Positions 27,595 to 43,250 of a stretch of DNA of 64,000 nt are shown here, one piece after another (the first letter of the stretch is position 1; each line of letters opens with the position of its first letter). The stretch spans positions 5,320,400-5,384,399 of the forward strand of contig NC_060956.1 in NCBI RefSeq assembly GCF_910589235.1. Reading direction: 5' to 3'. A program made the position numbers and the translations under genes. The DNA is from Vespa crabro. Lineage: Eukaryota; Arthropoda; Insecta; Hymenoptera; Vespidae. The notes beneath the pieces are model-generated. The model had not been told where the DNA came from. It searched no databases and worked only from the letters and a program-made list of their open reading frames with translations.

Positions 27595-29915
27595 TGGAGT
27601 GCATATACACTATTCAACTTTCCGTCTATCTCAGAAAATAGCTTTTTCACACCAAAGAGATTTCACTGGCTAACGATATTCCCTTTTTATTTACTTAATT
27701 CTTTTTTTTTTCGATATTTCGGTCGAACCAATTTTCACAAATATCTTATTGATTATATTTTTCTTTACGACGTTGTGTCATCAGATACGCCGTAATAAAG
27801 CAAAATTGATGAAAGATGTACATATTAATTTTTTTAATGTTTTTTCACTCATAGTAAGGAAAAAAAGAAAAAGAAAAAGAAAAAAAAAAGAGAGAAAAAA
27901 AATCTTTCCTTTTTACCATAGATTCTCGAAGACGTCGCTTTAAAGAAAAGAAAATACTTTTAAAAGTAACTCGATCGTCGTTTCCTGCTACTACACGTAC
28001 ATCGAGAAAAGAAAAACGAACACAAGTTTCGTAGCTCTATTCCCGTGGCAAAAGTTGGATCGTTCTTTCGTTCGTTCCTTCGGCCGGTCGAATTTCGCAA
28101 AGTACAGGGGCGTGTACGGGGGATGGTAGTGGTAGCTTGGGACCCTAACCGTGCTGGAAAGATTGTTAAGTTCCTTATGCAAAAGCAGATCGTCCTCGCC
28201 CCCGTTCGAGTTAATGGCCTGGAAAATTATTATGATGAAATCTGCCGTCCCAGCCCTCTCGTGTAACCGAACCCGAGTTAACTCAAACCCTGTACACGGT
28301 CCAAGGGGTTGTTTTCGATCGAAAAGCTTCTTCGTCGAACTCTCTCGCGATGCATTCTTCGAAAGCCTTCTAAGCGCGAAATTCCACCCCTTTAGAATTT
28401 TTGTCAAAAGAAAAACTTTTCATCATTATCACGTATCGTTAATATCATCGTATTTATCATCGACAGATATTGAAATAAAACGCGAAAGAAATATTATCCT
28501 GTAATTATATACAATTAATTTTCTAATCGTACCGATGGATTCGTTCATATATATTCATTATTATAAATTAAAAAATTTCTTACAATAAAATAGAATATAT
28601 TTACGAAACAAACAATTATCCATATAAAATCATGAAATTACAAGTACTAATTAGAAAACATCGTATTTATACGATTGATTCGTACGAGTACAAATTTTCA
28701 TCGTAATAAACTCTTGAATGATGAAAATCAAACGAATATTTGAACGATGATTTAAACGTAGATATCTATATCTATCAATATATGTCATTAACATATCTCA
28801 TTAAGATTTATTTCCATCATAAAAAAGGAACATTTAAAAGTAAGAATTATTTCATTTGAAATGTATAAACGTTGTAGAAAATGAAGGTGTCAAAAGATCG
28901 TCAGCATGGATGATATCTCGTTTGCTAGCAACCATCACGAAACTTTTTCGCGGAAGTCACGTGAACATTGTATTATGTACATATCATACGTACATACATA
29001 CATACATCCTAGAGATACGCATACGGACTTTGTTATAGATGTGTTGGAAAAGCTTCATGTATGTATGTTTATACGTATATAGATATAGGGTGAACCGTGG
29101 CGCGCGATGAATTACGACCGTTGGGCCGACCGACCTAGCTACGGCACTAAAATCCCGACTGATATATTATTACGTATTATTGCTCCCGTTCGGTTATTTA
29201 TACCCATATAACATAATGCCCCGCGAGATTCCGAGAAGTCGACCGATACGTTACAACACAACGCGGTTGCGCGCGAGCGCATGAAGCTCTCCGTTCCCTC
29301 GGGATTGAGACCTTATTTTCCGTATCGGTCATAACTTAGAACGCGTACCACCTCGAATATTACCTATGGCCTTTAACCCTTACATCGACGTATCTACGAA
29401 ATAAGTATTAGATATAACTTAGGTATATTTCTTTCCTTCCAACAAAACGATTTTTCCATTCTTGTCAGAAGGATTACGACTTCGTGGAAGCTTTAGTTTT
29501 CATCCTAGATGATAAACGATGAACGAACAGAGGAACTCGTTCGAAGAGGAAAGTTCTATATAGCTTGAATCTACGTACGATCGATTTGTTGAAAATTTTA
29601 TGAGACTATAATTGTGGAAGAAATAAAAAAAAAAAATAAAAAGAAAGAAAGAAGAAATTATGGAAAAAAAATTGTCCCTATCTCTTACATATTACAATTC
29701 ACGTAAAGATAGCGAATGAACGAGAGAATCCGAGAAAATCGATTTATTTGATAATACTTGAAAATCGGGAAAGAAATAAATAAAATCGTCGAGCTTTCCG
29801 TAGCTTTCAACGTCGACTGGTGAAACAGACACGATCGCATCGGAAGTCGGGAACGCACACGTCGATGTGCTCGGCATATACCGCGGTTTTTATGAGAAGA
29901 AGATCTCCGGCGACG

Positions 29916-30019
29916 ACTACGACGACTACGATTACGGCAACGAAGACGAAGACGAAGTCGAAGGCGAAGGCGAAGACGAAGACGAAGTCGAAGGCGAAGA
30001 CGACTACGACGACGACTTG
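29916..30019 (+). repeat. GAC/GAA minisatellite, unit about 30 bases
   Basis: GACGAAGTCGAAGGCGAA-type units repeat with a period near 30 (two copies, 29942-30001) inside a longer GAC/TAC tract. One frame is acidic (Asp-Glu), another is Thr/Lys-rich. No splice or start context is convincing. Confidence 0.8.
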
Positions 30020-30020
30020 A

Positions 30021-30192
30021 GATCTTCAAATATTTACTCGCAATGCGGACGTCCTTCCGTCGTCGAGTAACGCGCCGATAAACGGCAAGGAGGAGGCCTG
30101 TTCGCCTGCCTGCTTCCAGACGGTCCAAACCGCCACCAACAACTTCTGGGTTTGTTTTGTGATTTCATTTTAACTGCACGTGCTAGACGTAC

Positions 30193-30236
<44 letters not shown>

Positions 30237-30713
30237 ATTTCGTCATCTGGCATCAGGGTGCTAAAAGAGAAAAAAAAAGAGACGATTTCGTATCTACATC
30301 CTTTCTTTAAACTTCTCGATCGATCTATCGATCTATCGATCTATCCAACAATAAGAAATATTTTAGAAGAGGTCTGCCCATGTAAGATCGCACTTTGGAG
30401 TATTCCGAACTTGTAGGCTTTCGAAATGTCTTTCATTTCGTGTCATCACCGTTGGTGCTTTCAAATTAGATTCACATTTATTATCGAGATCAGATTAATT
30501 TTCATGATGCACGATAGACACAGTATTGAAAGTAACAAGATCAACGATGTCCTTGTGTGCAAACATTAGACGATAACCTACGAACGCGTTCGTCCGCGAC
30601 ATATGTATACTATAAATTAATCGAATGCTTTTATATCGAGGCTAATCGTTCTTGGTGAAAGATAAAATACAAATTTAATAATTTCAATGGAATTAAAGAA
30701 GATTGAACGTTGC

Positions 30714-30766
<53 letters not shown>

Positions 30767-31121
30767 TCACACTAAGAAGACACTAATCAAAAATTGATAA
30801 CAATTTCGAATGAAACTTATCTTTGGTATGTTCTCCATCGCCAAATTGCATCCGGTCTTTCATACGCGAAGTGGAAAAGAGAGAAAAAAGGAGAGAGGGA
30901 GGGATAGAGAGAGAAAGAGAAAGAGAAAGAAAGAGAGAGAGAGAAAGAGAGAGGTTTTCGAAGGCGTCGCTGTGACGGAGGAACGCCTAAACGTCTCCTC
31001 TTCCTCGTGCCACCCTCTTCGCTTTGGATATTTACATCGGTATATTTAGTCTGCGCCCACACTCATAATAGTTTATGTCCTTTATCGCTCGATGCTTTTG
31101 TCAGAGAAAAAGAAAGAGAAA

Positions 31122-31162
<41 letters not shown>

Positions 31163-31559
31163 AGAAGAGAAAAAGAGAAAAAGAGGGAAAATCGGATCTA
31201 AGCAGTACGAGCTTTCAGAACCCGGCCAAGTTCGGATGACGAACGTGTTCTCAAGAAAGTCCTCGCGAATGGCTATGACGTCCGAGCTAATTGAGTTGGA
31301 CGTGCGAATAAAACGACATTTATTTAGTGAACGGCTCCTCTCGTTTCTTCTTCTACTCCTTCTTCTTCTTATTCTTCTTCTTCTTCTTGAAGCTTTCGCG
31401 TATATACTAAATGAGCGCATATAGGATATACAGTTGTGTATAGATATATATTTTGTATGCTTCTCTCTCTCTCTCTCTCTCGTTCTCGAAATAATCCTCG
31501 CAAATAAATCGTACGAGGCTTTTCGAGCTTTCTCGTGCTCGAAAAAGGGAAGGTCAAAG

Positions 31560-31618
<59 letters not shown>

Positions 31619-32897
31619 GTCTGTTTGTCTGTCTTTTCTCTTTCTCCTTCTATCTTTCTTCCACTAATCGCTAAAATCAAAGATATCTGACGGACCATGA
31701 AAGAAATGATTAGCACCTCTTGAATCTGTTTTCATAAAGAGCTATTTACAAATGGCATTTCCCGTTAAAATGTTTCCACGAGAGAAACGTTTTGCGATCG
31801 AAAGCGACAGGACAATGCGATCGAGCCGTTCCCTCGATCTAAGATTTTTCAATCTCTCATCAAATGGGCGTACTCATCTTCGACACGATCTTTTCATTGA
31901 ATGGTAATATCTATTTATCCTGACATAGAGGTATAAGGATCGACGATATTGGTTGGTATACGAATTAAAGCGTAGAAAGAGACACGCTTGTGAGAATTTA
32001 TCTCGATGATCTGGTTGGTCGAGCGAACGGCGTGTCAACCCTTGAAAAAGGATTATTTCTTTTGGCTTTGCTAGAAGAGGATGAACACGGTGCTTGAGAT
32101 CTACGGTAATGGGATGGATCGTCATTCTCGCGAGTGCGTTGATATCGTACAAAACGGGCCGAGTTGTCGCGCAATTTGGATAAATAACCGGTACATCTAC
32201 ATACATACATGTTTATATATATATACATATTTACATATAAATACATACATATATATATGTGTGTGTGTTTGTGTGTGTGTGTGTGTTTGTGTGTGTGTAT
32301 ATGTAGGTATATACGTAGCACTTACTATATATGTGCATACGTGCGCGAGCAAACGGCCGAGTAGTTGCTCTTTGCAGCGAAACCAAATTACCGGATCTTA
32401 ATGGCTCATTCATACTTGTCGCGATATAACTTAACTCGTGCTTATAAATCAAGGCGCTCGCGCGCAACCTCGAGGAGACCCGTTCTAATTCCTCGTTCCA
32501 TATGAACGCACGTTTCCGGAGCTTAGAACGTTTGTTTGCTCACGATAGTATACAAATGAAATATACCCGTCATAGTGCATGACGAGTATGACAGAGAATA
32601 GTAAATGACAATGATACAGAATTACCTTGAATATGACAAGGCCAAAAAATGTATCTTGTTTTATTTTCGAGCTCTTATTTTGAAGGATGTTAAATCCATA
32701 CCGATGTCATTCTTTTTCTCTATCCCTCTTCCTTTCTTATTTCCTTTTTCTTGTTCATTTTTCTTTTTCTTATACGTTTCAACGACCTCCGATGTGTCTC
32801 CTTCGAGTGGCAAACTCCTAAAGAATTATAATGTATTCCCCAATGATTACCGTACGCGATTCTGAATTGTCGCCGGCTCACGCTCGCTCCCTTGCAT

Positions 32898-32940
<43 letters not shown>

Positions 32941-33177
32941 GGAAAAGAGCGACCGAGGCATGCGACCTTCGAGTAAGGCGCGCGATACGGCTACTATACG
33001 TTAACCGTCGAGATCGTCCGCTTAAGTGGTATTTATTAGAAGGATCGTTCGGACGAGATAAACGACGAAAGTTTCTATTTAAAAGAAAGAAAGAAAGAAC
33101 GAAAGAAAGAACGAAGGAAACTAGCTAAGGACAGGAAAGAAGAGAAAAAAAAAACAATATGATATTTTTCTCTATCT

Positions 33178-33227
<50 letters not shown>

Positions 33228-33453
33228 TTCTTTTTCTATCTCGTTAAAGTAACGAAGGATAAGCGAGTTCTGTGGAGCGCTATTGATAGAACCCCATGGA
33301 CTATGGGTTCTTGAGGGAAAAACTGTTTTTTCCTGAAATATGTAAAAGTGCCTGGCCACCGACTTAAAACCTAAAAATAAAAACGAGCCGCGTCTTTTCG
33401 TTTCTCAAGGAACTCGTTTCTTTGTATATCTAACACGCACACGTACACCCACA

Positions 33454-33510
<57 letters not shown>

Positions 33511-34108
33511 CAGAGGGACACGAGGAGTCACATTAATATCCACGTCCATGATCGCGTCTGGAGGGCTGCATTGAGTGGAACCGAAAACGGAAGCCCTATT
33601 TATTTATGGGTGTTACACCCCTGAAACTAAAGTAGGGTGTCGGGCACGCGCCATCGAGGTAACCTTCCTCTTGCCTTCTTTCTTCTGCCACCCTCGTTTT
33701 GACTTTCTCCCTTTCCTCGTCTTCACCCTGGTGAGTATTATCTCTCTCTTTCTCTCTTTCTCTCTTTCGTTTACGCACGCGTATAGAGTGTTCTTTCTTT
33801 CCTCTTTATCCACCCACCTTTCTAGACACTCGTACTCACACGTATACACGTATACACACACCCACACAAAAGTGTCTGAGCTCGCGCGCGCGCGGGCACA
33901 CACATACATATACATTGATACACGCATATACATTCGCAACCCTCGAGAGCATGTCACAATGAACGTGAGCTAACAGAAACCTCGGCATATACTATCCACC
34001 TACACTTAATCCCGCTTTACCTTCATAACCTTTGACCACTCCAAGTTAAAACCAAATACGATTAACGGCGCTCACCCTTTAAAATCAGATGACTTTATAT
34101 ACGAACAC

Positions 34109-34139
<31 letters not shown>

Positions 34140-34755
34140 AACACATAAATATATGTATTTTAATATCAATAGGATAATTAATTGTTAGAATATGGGTGTT
34201 CAAATATGTGCCTCTGCGCGTAAAAATATATTACACGTTCCTCAAAATTCGTCGTAGTCACATTCGAAATATTGAATTCTATTAAATAAAATGATATAAA
34301 GAAAAGGAGATAGACATAGGGGGAATCAAGACAAATTGAATTTTGACCCATTATATTTTCGGATGAAATCCGACAAAGAGAGATCCGCGTAAGAGTGAAG
34401 ACAAAAGGATTGATTTTTAGGTGCGTCGTTCACAAAAGCGTCCAAACGAATGTCACGAGGGCCACGTCGAACGAACAGATAACCGATGCTCTGGTATTGT
34501 GTCGTTTGCGACGGCGTGGGCAGATTGTCAGAAAGAAAGAGAGAGAGAGAGAGAGAGAGAAGGAAAGAAGGTGAGGGTGAAGGAAGAAGAATATAAGAGA
34601 AAAAGAGAGAGAGAGAGAAAGATAGAAAGAGAAAGAGAGAAAGTGAGAACACGTGCAGCTGCGGGGGTGTCTGCTCTTTCGAGACAGCTGCATGTGCGGG
34701 AGGATCCGGCTGACCATCGGTAGAAAAGGATAGAAAAAAAAACAGACGGAGTAAA

Positions 34756-34795
<40 letters not shown>

Positions 34796-36170
34796 TGAGG
34801 AAAAGAGAGCTGACCATTGGCTCTCTTGGAGCATTGTCCATCGTCGTTCAAGCCGCTCGTGCCCATTAGAAGGACGCAGGGTCGCCAATTCCCATTGACA
34901 GAGTCCTTCGGGCTTTTCACCATTATTCCCCATTATTCTCGATCTCATTCCTTTTTCCACCAGCTAGTACCCCAGCTACGTTCCTCGCTACAGGACATTC
35001 GTCGTTATCCGCATATTCGACCATAGAAAAAGATCAACGCGCGGAATATTTTATAAGCTTTCTCAAAAGTATAAAATAATACGTAGGATAATACGAATGG
35101 GATACGTTCGAAATCACGAATCCTATTGGAAGGGTAACGTTCAAGCCTACCCTTGTATCGCCATAATCAACGCCTACGCTTGTCGTAGGTTCATTATTAT
35201 TGTATTACTATAATGTGCTCGAAATCGGTCATTGTGACGTATAAATACTTACGTACATACGTATGTACGTACTTACTTACATACGTGACGACGTATTGAA
35301 AGGAAACTCGTAGGTATACACGATCGGAGATTTATTCGTCTTATTCGAGTGCTAAGTCGAGCCACGTTTGAATCGGCTCGGTTGTTTCGTACTGTTAGAA
35401 CCTACTATAATTAAATCAACTTAGTATCTTCGAACAAAGGAATGCTTCGAACGTTATAAATATTGTAATGATAGCATCGACGTAACGACAAGATTCAATT
35501 TCATCATAACGAAATTCACGGGACATTAAAAAGATTATTTCGTTGTAACGTTGTATTTCATTTAAGAGGGCATATAAATAAATGAAAGTAAAGGTACATT
35601 GGAAATAACGATAGATCGTTAAAACTCGTTCGTTATCGTGGAATATCGTTAAAAAGAGATTTGACATTCCATCGCAAATCAATCGTGGTAAATCGAACGA
35701 AAATTAATCATGCGTGTTAAGCCGAATATACCACCTTAGGTAGGTAAGGATAGATTTACGAGTATAAATTCGTGAGGAGTTCGATGAAGAGTTCACGAGC
35801 GTTAACACGGCGTGACGAAACGGACGATAATGAAAACCCATGGACGATCATTGGGATCGAGCTGATTCTGTATCGGCACTCTTAAAGACGAGTCGCATTT
35901 TGCTTTTGAAGAGATGCCACTAACTCGTTCTCACTCCTGTCTAAGAGTATCTCCCTTCTCTCCTCTCCTCTTCTCTCTACTCTTCTCTTCTCATCTCTTT
36001 TCTTCTCTTCTCTTCTCTTCTCTTTTCTTCTCATTTCTTTTCTTTTCTTTCGACTTTAGATTCGAGTCGTAAGAAGACGCTTATTAAAAGGGGACCCCGG
36101 AGGCCCCGATTCTTTTTTATGGGACGGTTTTTACGACGACAGCCGCAAACCGTGCCGTAATAATCGTAAT
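30021..36170. other. gene-free repeat-rich flank
   Basis: No supportable gene. Repeats: GA 30196-30235, 30719-30765, 30908-30950 and 31128-31160; CT 31462-31480, 31563-31620, 32902-32935 and 33181-33220; GT/CATA 32205-32310; TA 33458-33510 and 34110-34138; GA 34537-34560, 34600-34645 and 34755-34795; TTCTC 35955-36050. Unique stretches at 31680-32190 and 35040-35940 show no gene. Confidence 0.7.
33458..33510 (+). repeat. (TA)n microsatellite
   Basis: About 50 bases of uninterrupted TA. Confidence 0.95.
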
Positions 36171-36291
36171 AATCATCGTGGCAAATAACGAAGTGCCGAG
36201 AAGATGTCCGTGGAATGGAGAGCGCGAGATAGGAGGTCGACGAGAGCGATGTCAGAGGTGGAACAAGAAGAAGATAAAAAAGAAAAGAAAA

Positions 36292-36339
<48 letters not shown>

Positions 36340-39325
36340 ATAAAAAAGAGAAAAGAAGCCGTAAGGGTGCGCGTGCTAACACGTTTACTATCACGTGTAC
36401 GTAGGAACTCGATTTTTCATAGATAATTATACTACATTAACAATCTTATTAAGATTTATACGTTTATCATTAATTCTATAAAAGAAGAGTACGTGATCTG
36501 CTTAAGAAAAAAAAAAAGATAAAGAAAAACAATAAAGAAAAAAGTATTAAAAAAATAAAAACAGAAAAAAGATTAAGGATTAAGACGTATTGTATGCAAA
36601 ACCAATGTGAAAAATTTTGAAGAAAAATGAAAATCAAAGACGAAATCGTCACGGATCAAGCTAATCTTTATCCATAATAGAAAACAATTCTCAACGAAAT
36701 GTTGGGTCCTCGAAAGTACCTCATTGCATGGCGAAACACGCGAACATTGTTCCGGGCGCAACTTAAACGGCGTTTGACCAAAGGGTCAATCTGGCGGCAC
36801 TAATGCACTACCAGCTCATGCCTATATAATAGACTACCTAAGTAACTGCATTGAGAATCGGCCATTGGTATTGTCCGCTATTTACGAGGTGTACAGATAA
36901 GATTGTGAATCGCATATGCATGCGAATGGCTCTTTCTCTCTTACGTTCTCTTTTTTTCTCTATCCCTCTCCATTTCCCTTTCTCTTTCTTTCTTTATCTC
37001 TCACTAACACAATTCATTTCCACTTCTTCGAAACGATCAAGTTCACGGAACACGATGTTACAACGATATATGGTAATTAACGAGCTCTCAGGTCGTCCAT
37101 GCATTTTGATCATTTCCATTTTCGAACTAAACAACCGTGAAATCTTAAATTCCGATTTCTTTTATCGCACCTAAAATCGATCCGGCGGCTTTGCCGTTAT
37201 TTTCCTTTTTTTCTTCTTCTTCTTCTTCTTCTTCTTCTTCTTTCTTTTCTTTTTTTTTCTGGCCTGTTTACACGGGATTCTCTCCGCGATAGAAAAAAGA
37301 AAAAAAAAGGAAGAATAAAATTTTTTTTCGATCGTACAAATCCACAATTCTTCGTCCGATCGTCTCCGAACGATGATATTTCTCTTTCGGCAATACATGT
37401 ATGATGTATCACGGATATGCGTGAGCTTTCCTTTGAGAGAAAGAGTAGGGCTACGTCGTTTATGACGGACGCTGAACGAGCAATTAAATTGTTTCCGCGG
37501 GCTAAGATTACTACGGTCAACGATCCGGCCATTATTTCCATAGAGGCTGTTAACCTTTCACCTTTCGAAGGCCGACCCACCCGCCGCCTGCGATAGATCC
37601 GAATAAATTGTTTTCGCAACGATCCGGCTACCTCTTCGAGGCCCAAAAATCTTTTTCGAAGAATTTATCTTATTCCATTTAAACACCTTTGCCAATTTAA
37701 TTTCCCTAACAAAATAACAAACTATTAACTAACCGTAAATAATTACAAACGTTCGTGAAAACCTTATCATTAACGTTATTATATGTATCTCTACGTTCGC
37801 TGATAGTCAAAGTATAGCACATTTAATTAACAAAATAGACTAGTTAACATTGAACGTGTCAATGACTACCAACGGGTAGTTGACCAATTAACGGGTCAAA
37901 TGTTATAACAACGCGTCGTCATCGATGGACAAATGCGTTAATGATCACGTTCAAGGAAAGAGATACGACTTTCGACGCTTATAAGATTCTTTCATTGAAT
38001 AAGCGACAGAGAGAGAGAGAGAGAATAGGGGAGGGCGGAGGAGGGACGGAGGAGGGGGTGGAGGAGGAGAGAAGGAAGGAAGGAAGGAAGATGGTGAAGG
38101 AGGAGAAGAAGGCGGACGAACGGTTCGTGGAATGTCAGCGTCGACTCGTAACATGAAATAACGTCGCCGCGGTAAGATCTCCATAAAGTACGAAACAAAG
38201 AGGTGCAATGGGGATCGCTCGTGGAAGAAGCTCGAACATATTCTCCGATGGTCCTCGGGATTACAAATAACGATAAATATCCGCGGTGCCGAGATGCTCG
38301 GGGCAGGTAACATTAAAACCCTCTCACACTCCGTGTTGTACCCGTGAATTGGTGTAGCGAAGGGATATCCCACGGGCAAGTTCGCGCGAGAGGAACGATC
38401 ATGATTCCGGCCGGAGCAGAGATAAGGGCTTCGCGTATGACATGCCCGAGCTCCCTTCTCGCCTCACTCCTCCAGCCCTAAGCTCCATTGGCCGGCCTAC
38501 AAGCCGGCGTCTCTCTCTCCCTCTCTCTCTCTCTCCCTCTCTTTCTTTCTTTTTCTCTTTCTCTTTCTTTCTCTCTCACTGAGGGAAATACTTCTAACTT
38601 GGAATCCATAGCATGCTTGCTTGTGTTGCCCGTGCTTGTACCGAAGGAACCAAGTCGGTGCGATCGAGCATCGATCGACCTTCTTTATTCATTTGCAAAC
38701 GAATAAATAAATGCCTTGGGACGCCGGGCACATAGGAGGTTTTCTCTTTCTTTCTTTTTTTCTTTTTGTCTTTCTCTCTCTCTCTCTCTCTCTTTTTCTC
38801 TCAGTGCGTCGATAAGATAGGACCATGTAAATCCGCAGGTTACTTAACAGATCGCCGAAGGATCTTGGAACGCGAACCACCCACCCACCGAAAGGACTCT
38901 TTCTCTTTGTATCTCCTTCTTTCTCTCTCCCTTCATGGCCAATACTTTATTACACGGTACTTACCGAGCGCTTTCTTTTTCGTCTCTCCCTGCCCGGCCA
39001 CTGCCGTCTAACCCCTCCCGGCCTTTTCGGCCCAAAGATAGGAAAGCTCTTGAAACACGTTCTCTTAGGCTTGTCGATCGAGTAAAAAAAAACGCGCGCT
39101 TTTCAATCACTCCGCCGTGCTCGTACATCGTAACCTCACATTCTCCCCTCTCCGCGGCTCCCCTTTCTATTATGGAAAGCATTTAAAGCTAATAGGAACG
39201 ATAAAATCACGATTGGAGTTTTTACCTATGCCGCGTTTTACTCTATCTGAAAATTTTTCCCTAATTCCTAACTGATAGCTAAATCTCTCGATGAGTCTAT
39301 AAAGAATGTATGTGTGCGTGTGTAC

Positions 39326-39368
<43 letters not shown>

Positions 39369-39560
39369 GGTATATTTATATAGATATATTTATATATACA
39401 TATATATACATATATATAATATATATATTTTCCGTAACGATCAATCGACTCCTCAAGAACAAAGGAAGCCGTCCGATCGAAAAGCCAGCATCGTTCTCGA
39501 TTACAAATATGGCAATCGCAATGGAGGGAGGCCTCCATCTTGCAGTTTAGCGTCTACCAG
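36171..39560. other. gene-free flank with nuclear-receptor-like half sites
   Basis: No supportable gene. Repeats: GA 36296-36330, CTT 37205-37260, GGA 38028-38095, CT 38508-38580 and 38773-38800, TA 39330-39362. Unique segments at 36570-36900 and 37400-37960 contain paired TGACC/GGTCA words and are candidate regulatory DNA. Confidence 0.6.
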
Positions 39561-41990
<2,430 letters not shown>

Positions 41991-42081
41991 GAGTGGCTAA
42001 CGTAAGCGCCGCCCCTTTTCCCCTGATTTATGAACCGCACCGCCTCCCTGTCATAACCGAAGCAACGTCGCCGGTAGCCTG

Positions 42082-42360
42082 GTGTGAGCTGCTGCTGCTG
42101 CTGCTGCTACCTCCACTTGCGACGGTGGTGGTGGTGATGATGCCGGTGGTAGTGGTGGTAGTGCCGCTGCCGTTGCCGCCGTCGCTGCTGCTGCTGCTGT
42201 TGCTGCTGCTGGTGCTGCTAGCGATGGTGGTGGTGCTGGTGTTGGTGCTCGTGGTGGTGGTGGTGGTGGTGGTGGTGGTGGAGGTGGTGATGGTGGTGGT
42301 GGTGGTGATGGTGGTGGTGGTGGTGGTGGTGGTGGTGCTGCTGCTAGTGGTGGTGGTGGA
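42082..42360 (+). repeat. GCT/GGT trinucleotide tract, about 280 bases
   Basis: GCT triplets, then mixed GGT/GCT/GAT, then a long GGT run (42235-42340). On the minus strand one frame is almost all Pro and Ala. Confidence 0.95.
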
Positions 42361-42600
42361 AACTCGCGCGGATAGTGGGACGCCACGATCGCTGGCGATC
42401 CCAAGAATAGTGGTGGGGATGAGGTTGCCGGCGTACAGTGGTATTGCGCGATCCTACCTATGCCCAGCCTGCTTCTTTACCGAGCGATCAGTCGGTTTTC
42501 GTCCTTGCTGGATGACACCGGTCGTAACAAGCTGTCGCGCGTTCGATCGTTACGAGTACGCGGAACTCGCTTCCCCCACTACGCTTTCCTTTGCTTCTCT

Positions 42601-42672
42601 TCTCTTCTCTTCTCTTTTTTTCTCTTTTTTTCTCTTCTCTTCTCTTTTCTTCTCTTCTTTACTCTACTCTAC
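42601..42672 (+). repeat. TCTTC/TCTTT pentanucleotide-like tract
   Basis: CTTCT units with T-run variants, ending in ACTCT repeats. Confidence 0.9.
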
Positions 42673-42863
42673 TCTTCTCAATCACGGATCTTGCCGCGAG
42701 TTGGCGCTCTCTACGTGGAGAGTAACGCTATATAGGTATATAGAGGAAGAAAAAGAAAAAGAAAATCCACCTACGCGCGAAGAGACGTTAACTTTATTCT
42801 TGGGCTGACGCGAAGCGCGAGATATCGTCTCGCTCGCACGAATGCCGACCGGAGGTGAATAGT

Positions 42864-42962
42864 GACGGCGGTGGCGGCGGCAGCGGCGGAGGCGGCGGCG
42901 GCGGTGGAGAAGGAGGAGGAGGAGGAGGAGGAGGGGGAGGTGGGAGAGGAGGAGGAAGAATT
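42864..42962 (+). repeat. GGC then GGA trinucleotide tract
   Basis: GGC triplets (42868-42905) followed by GGA triplets and G-runs (42908-42955). Strongly G-rich on the plus strand. Confidence 0.95.
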
Positions 42963-43250
42963 GTTGGCAGAGACGTGGAATTGTAAAAGAGGAGAGTGTT
43001 CTTCTTCGAACGTCATGCAGCTCATGCGATGGAGCATAACGCGTCGCCTGGAGTGTCGAGGCATTAGGCAATCTCAGGAGAAAAGCTGCCAACCAACGAC
43101 AAGGATTTATTCCAGCCGATCCTCCGGTACGAATCACTTTCGACGAGACCGAGAGAAACGCTTTATTCCGAGGGAGTGCGTTATTCTTTTACTTTTTCTT
43201 TTCACGTGACGATCTCGCTGGGTGTCCAATTGGAAAGTGTTTGAAAACTC

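Larger units (their letters stand above)
25866..30020. other. gene-free flank with two low-repeat patches
   Basis: No supportable gene. Repeats: CT 25868-25955, AAGT 26297-26343, T-rich 26540-26600, CATA 26948-26975, TA then GA 27535-27591, acidic-codon minisatellite 29916-30019. Patches 28030-28400 and 29090-29400 are free of simple repeats and have mixed composition. They are the best candidates here for conserved regulatory DNA. Confidence 0.6.
41991..43250 (+). promoter_or_regulatory. GC-rich region before spalt, possible 5' end
   Basis: The GC-richest non-coding stretch of the window, ending about 900 bases before the first visible spalt exon. It contains GGT/GCT and GGC/GGA tracts and a CTTTT-type run. 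Its position and composition suit a transcription start region or 5' untranslated exon. I found no start codon followed by the expected SALL N-terminal motif, so this is inference. Confidence 0.35.

Noticed and set aside
41993..42808. 271-codon Val-rich frame and the antisense Pro/Ala frame
   Set aside because: Product of the GGT/GCT tract. No splice structure or family signature is present.
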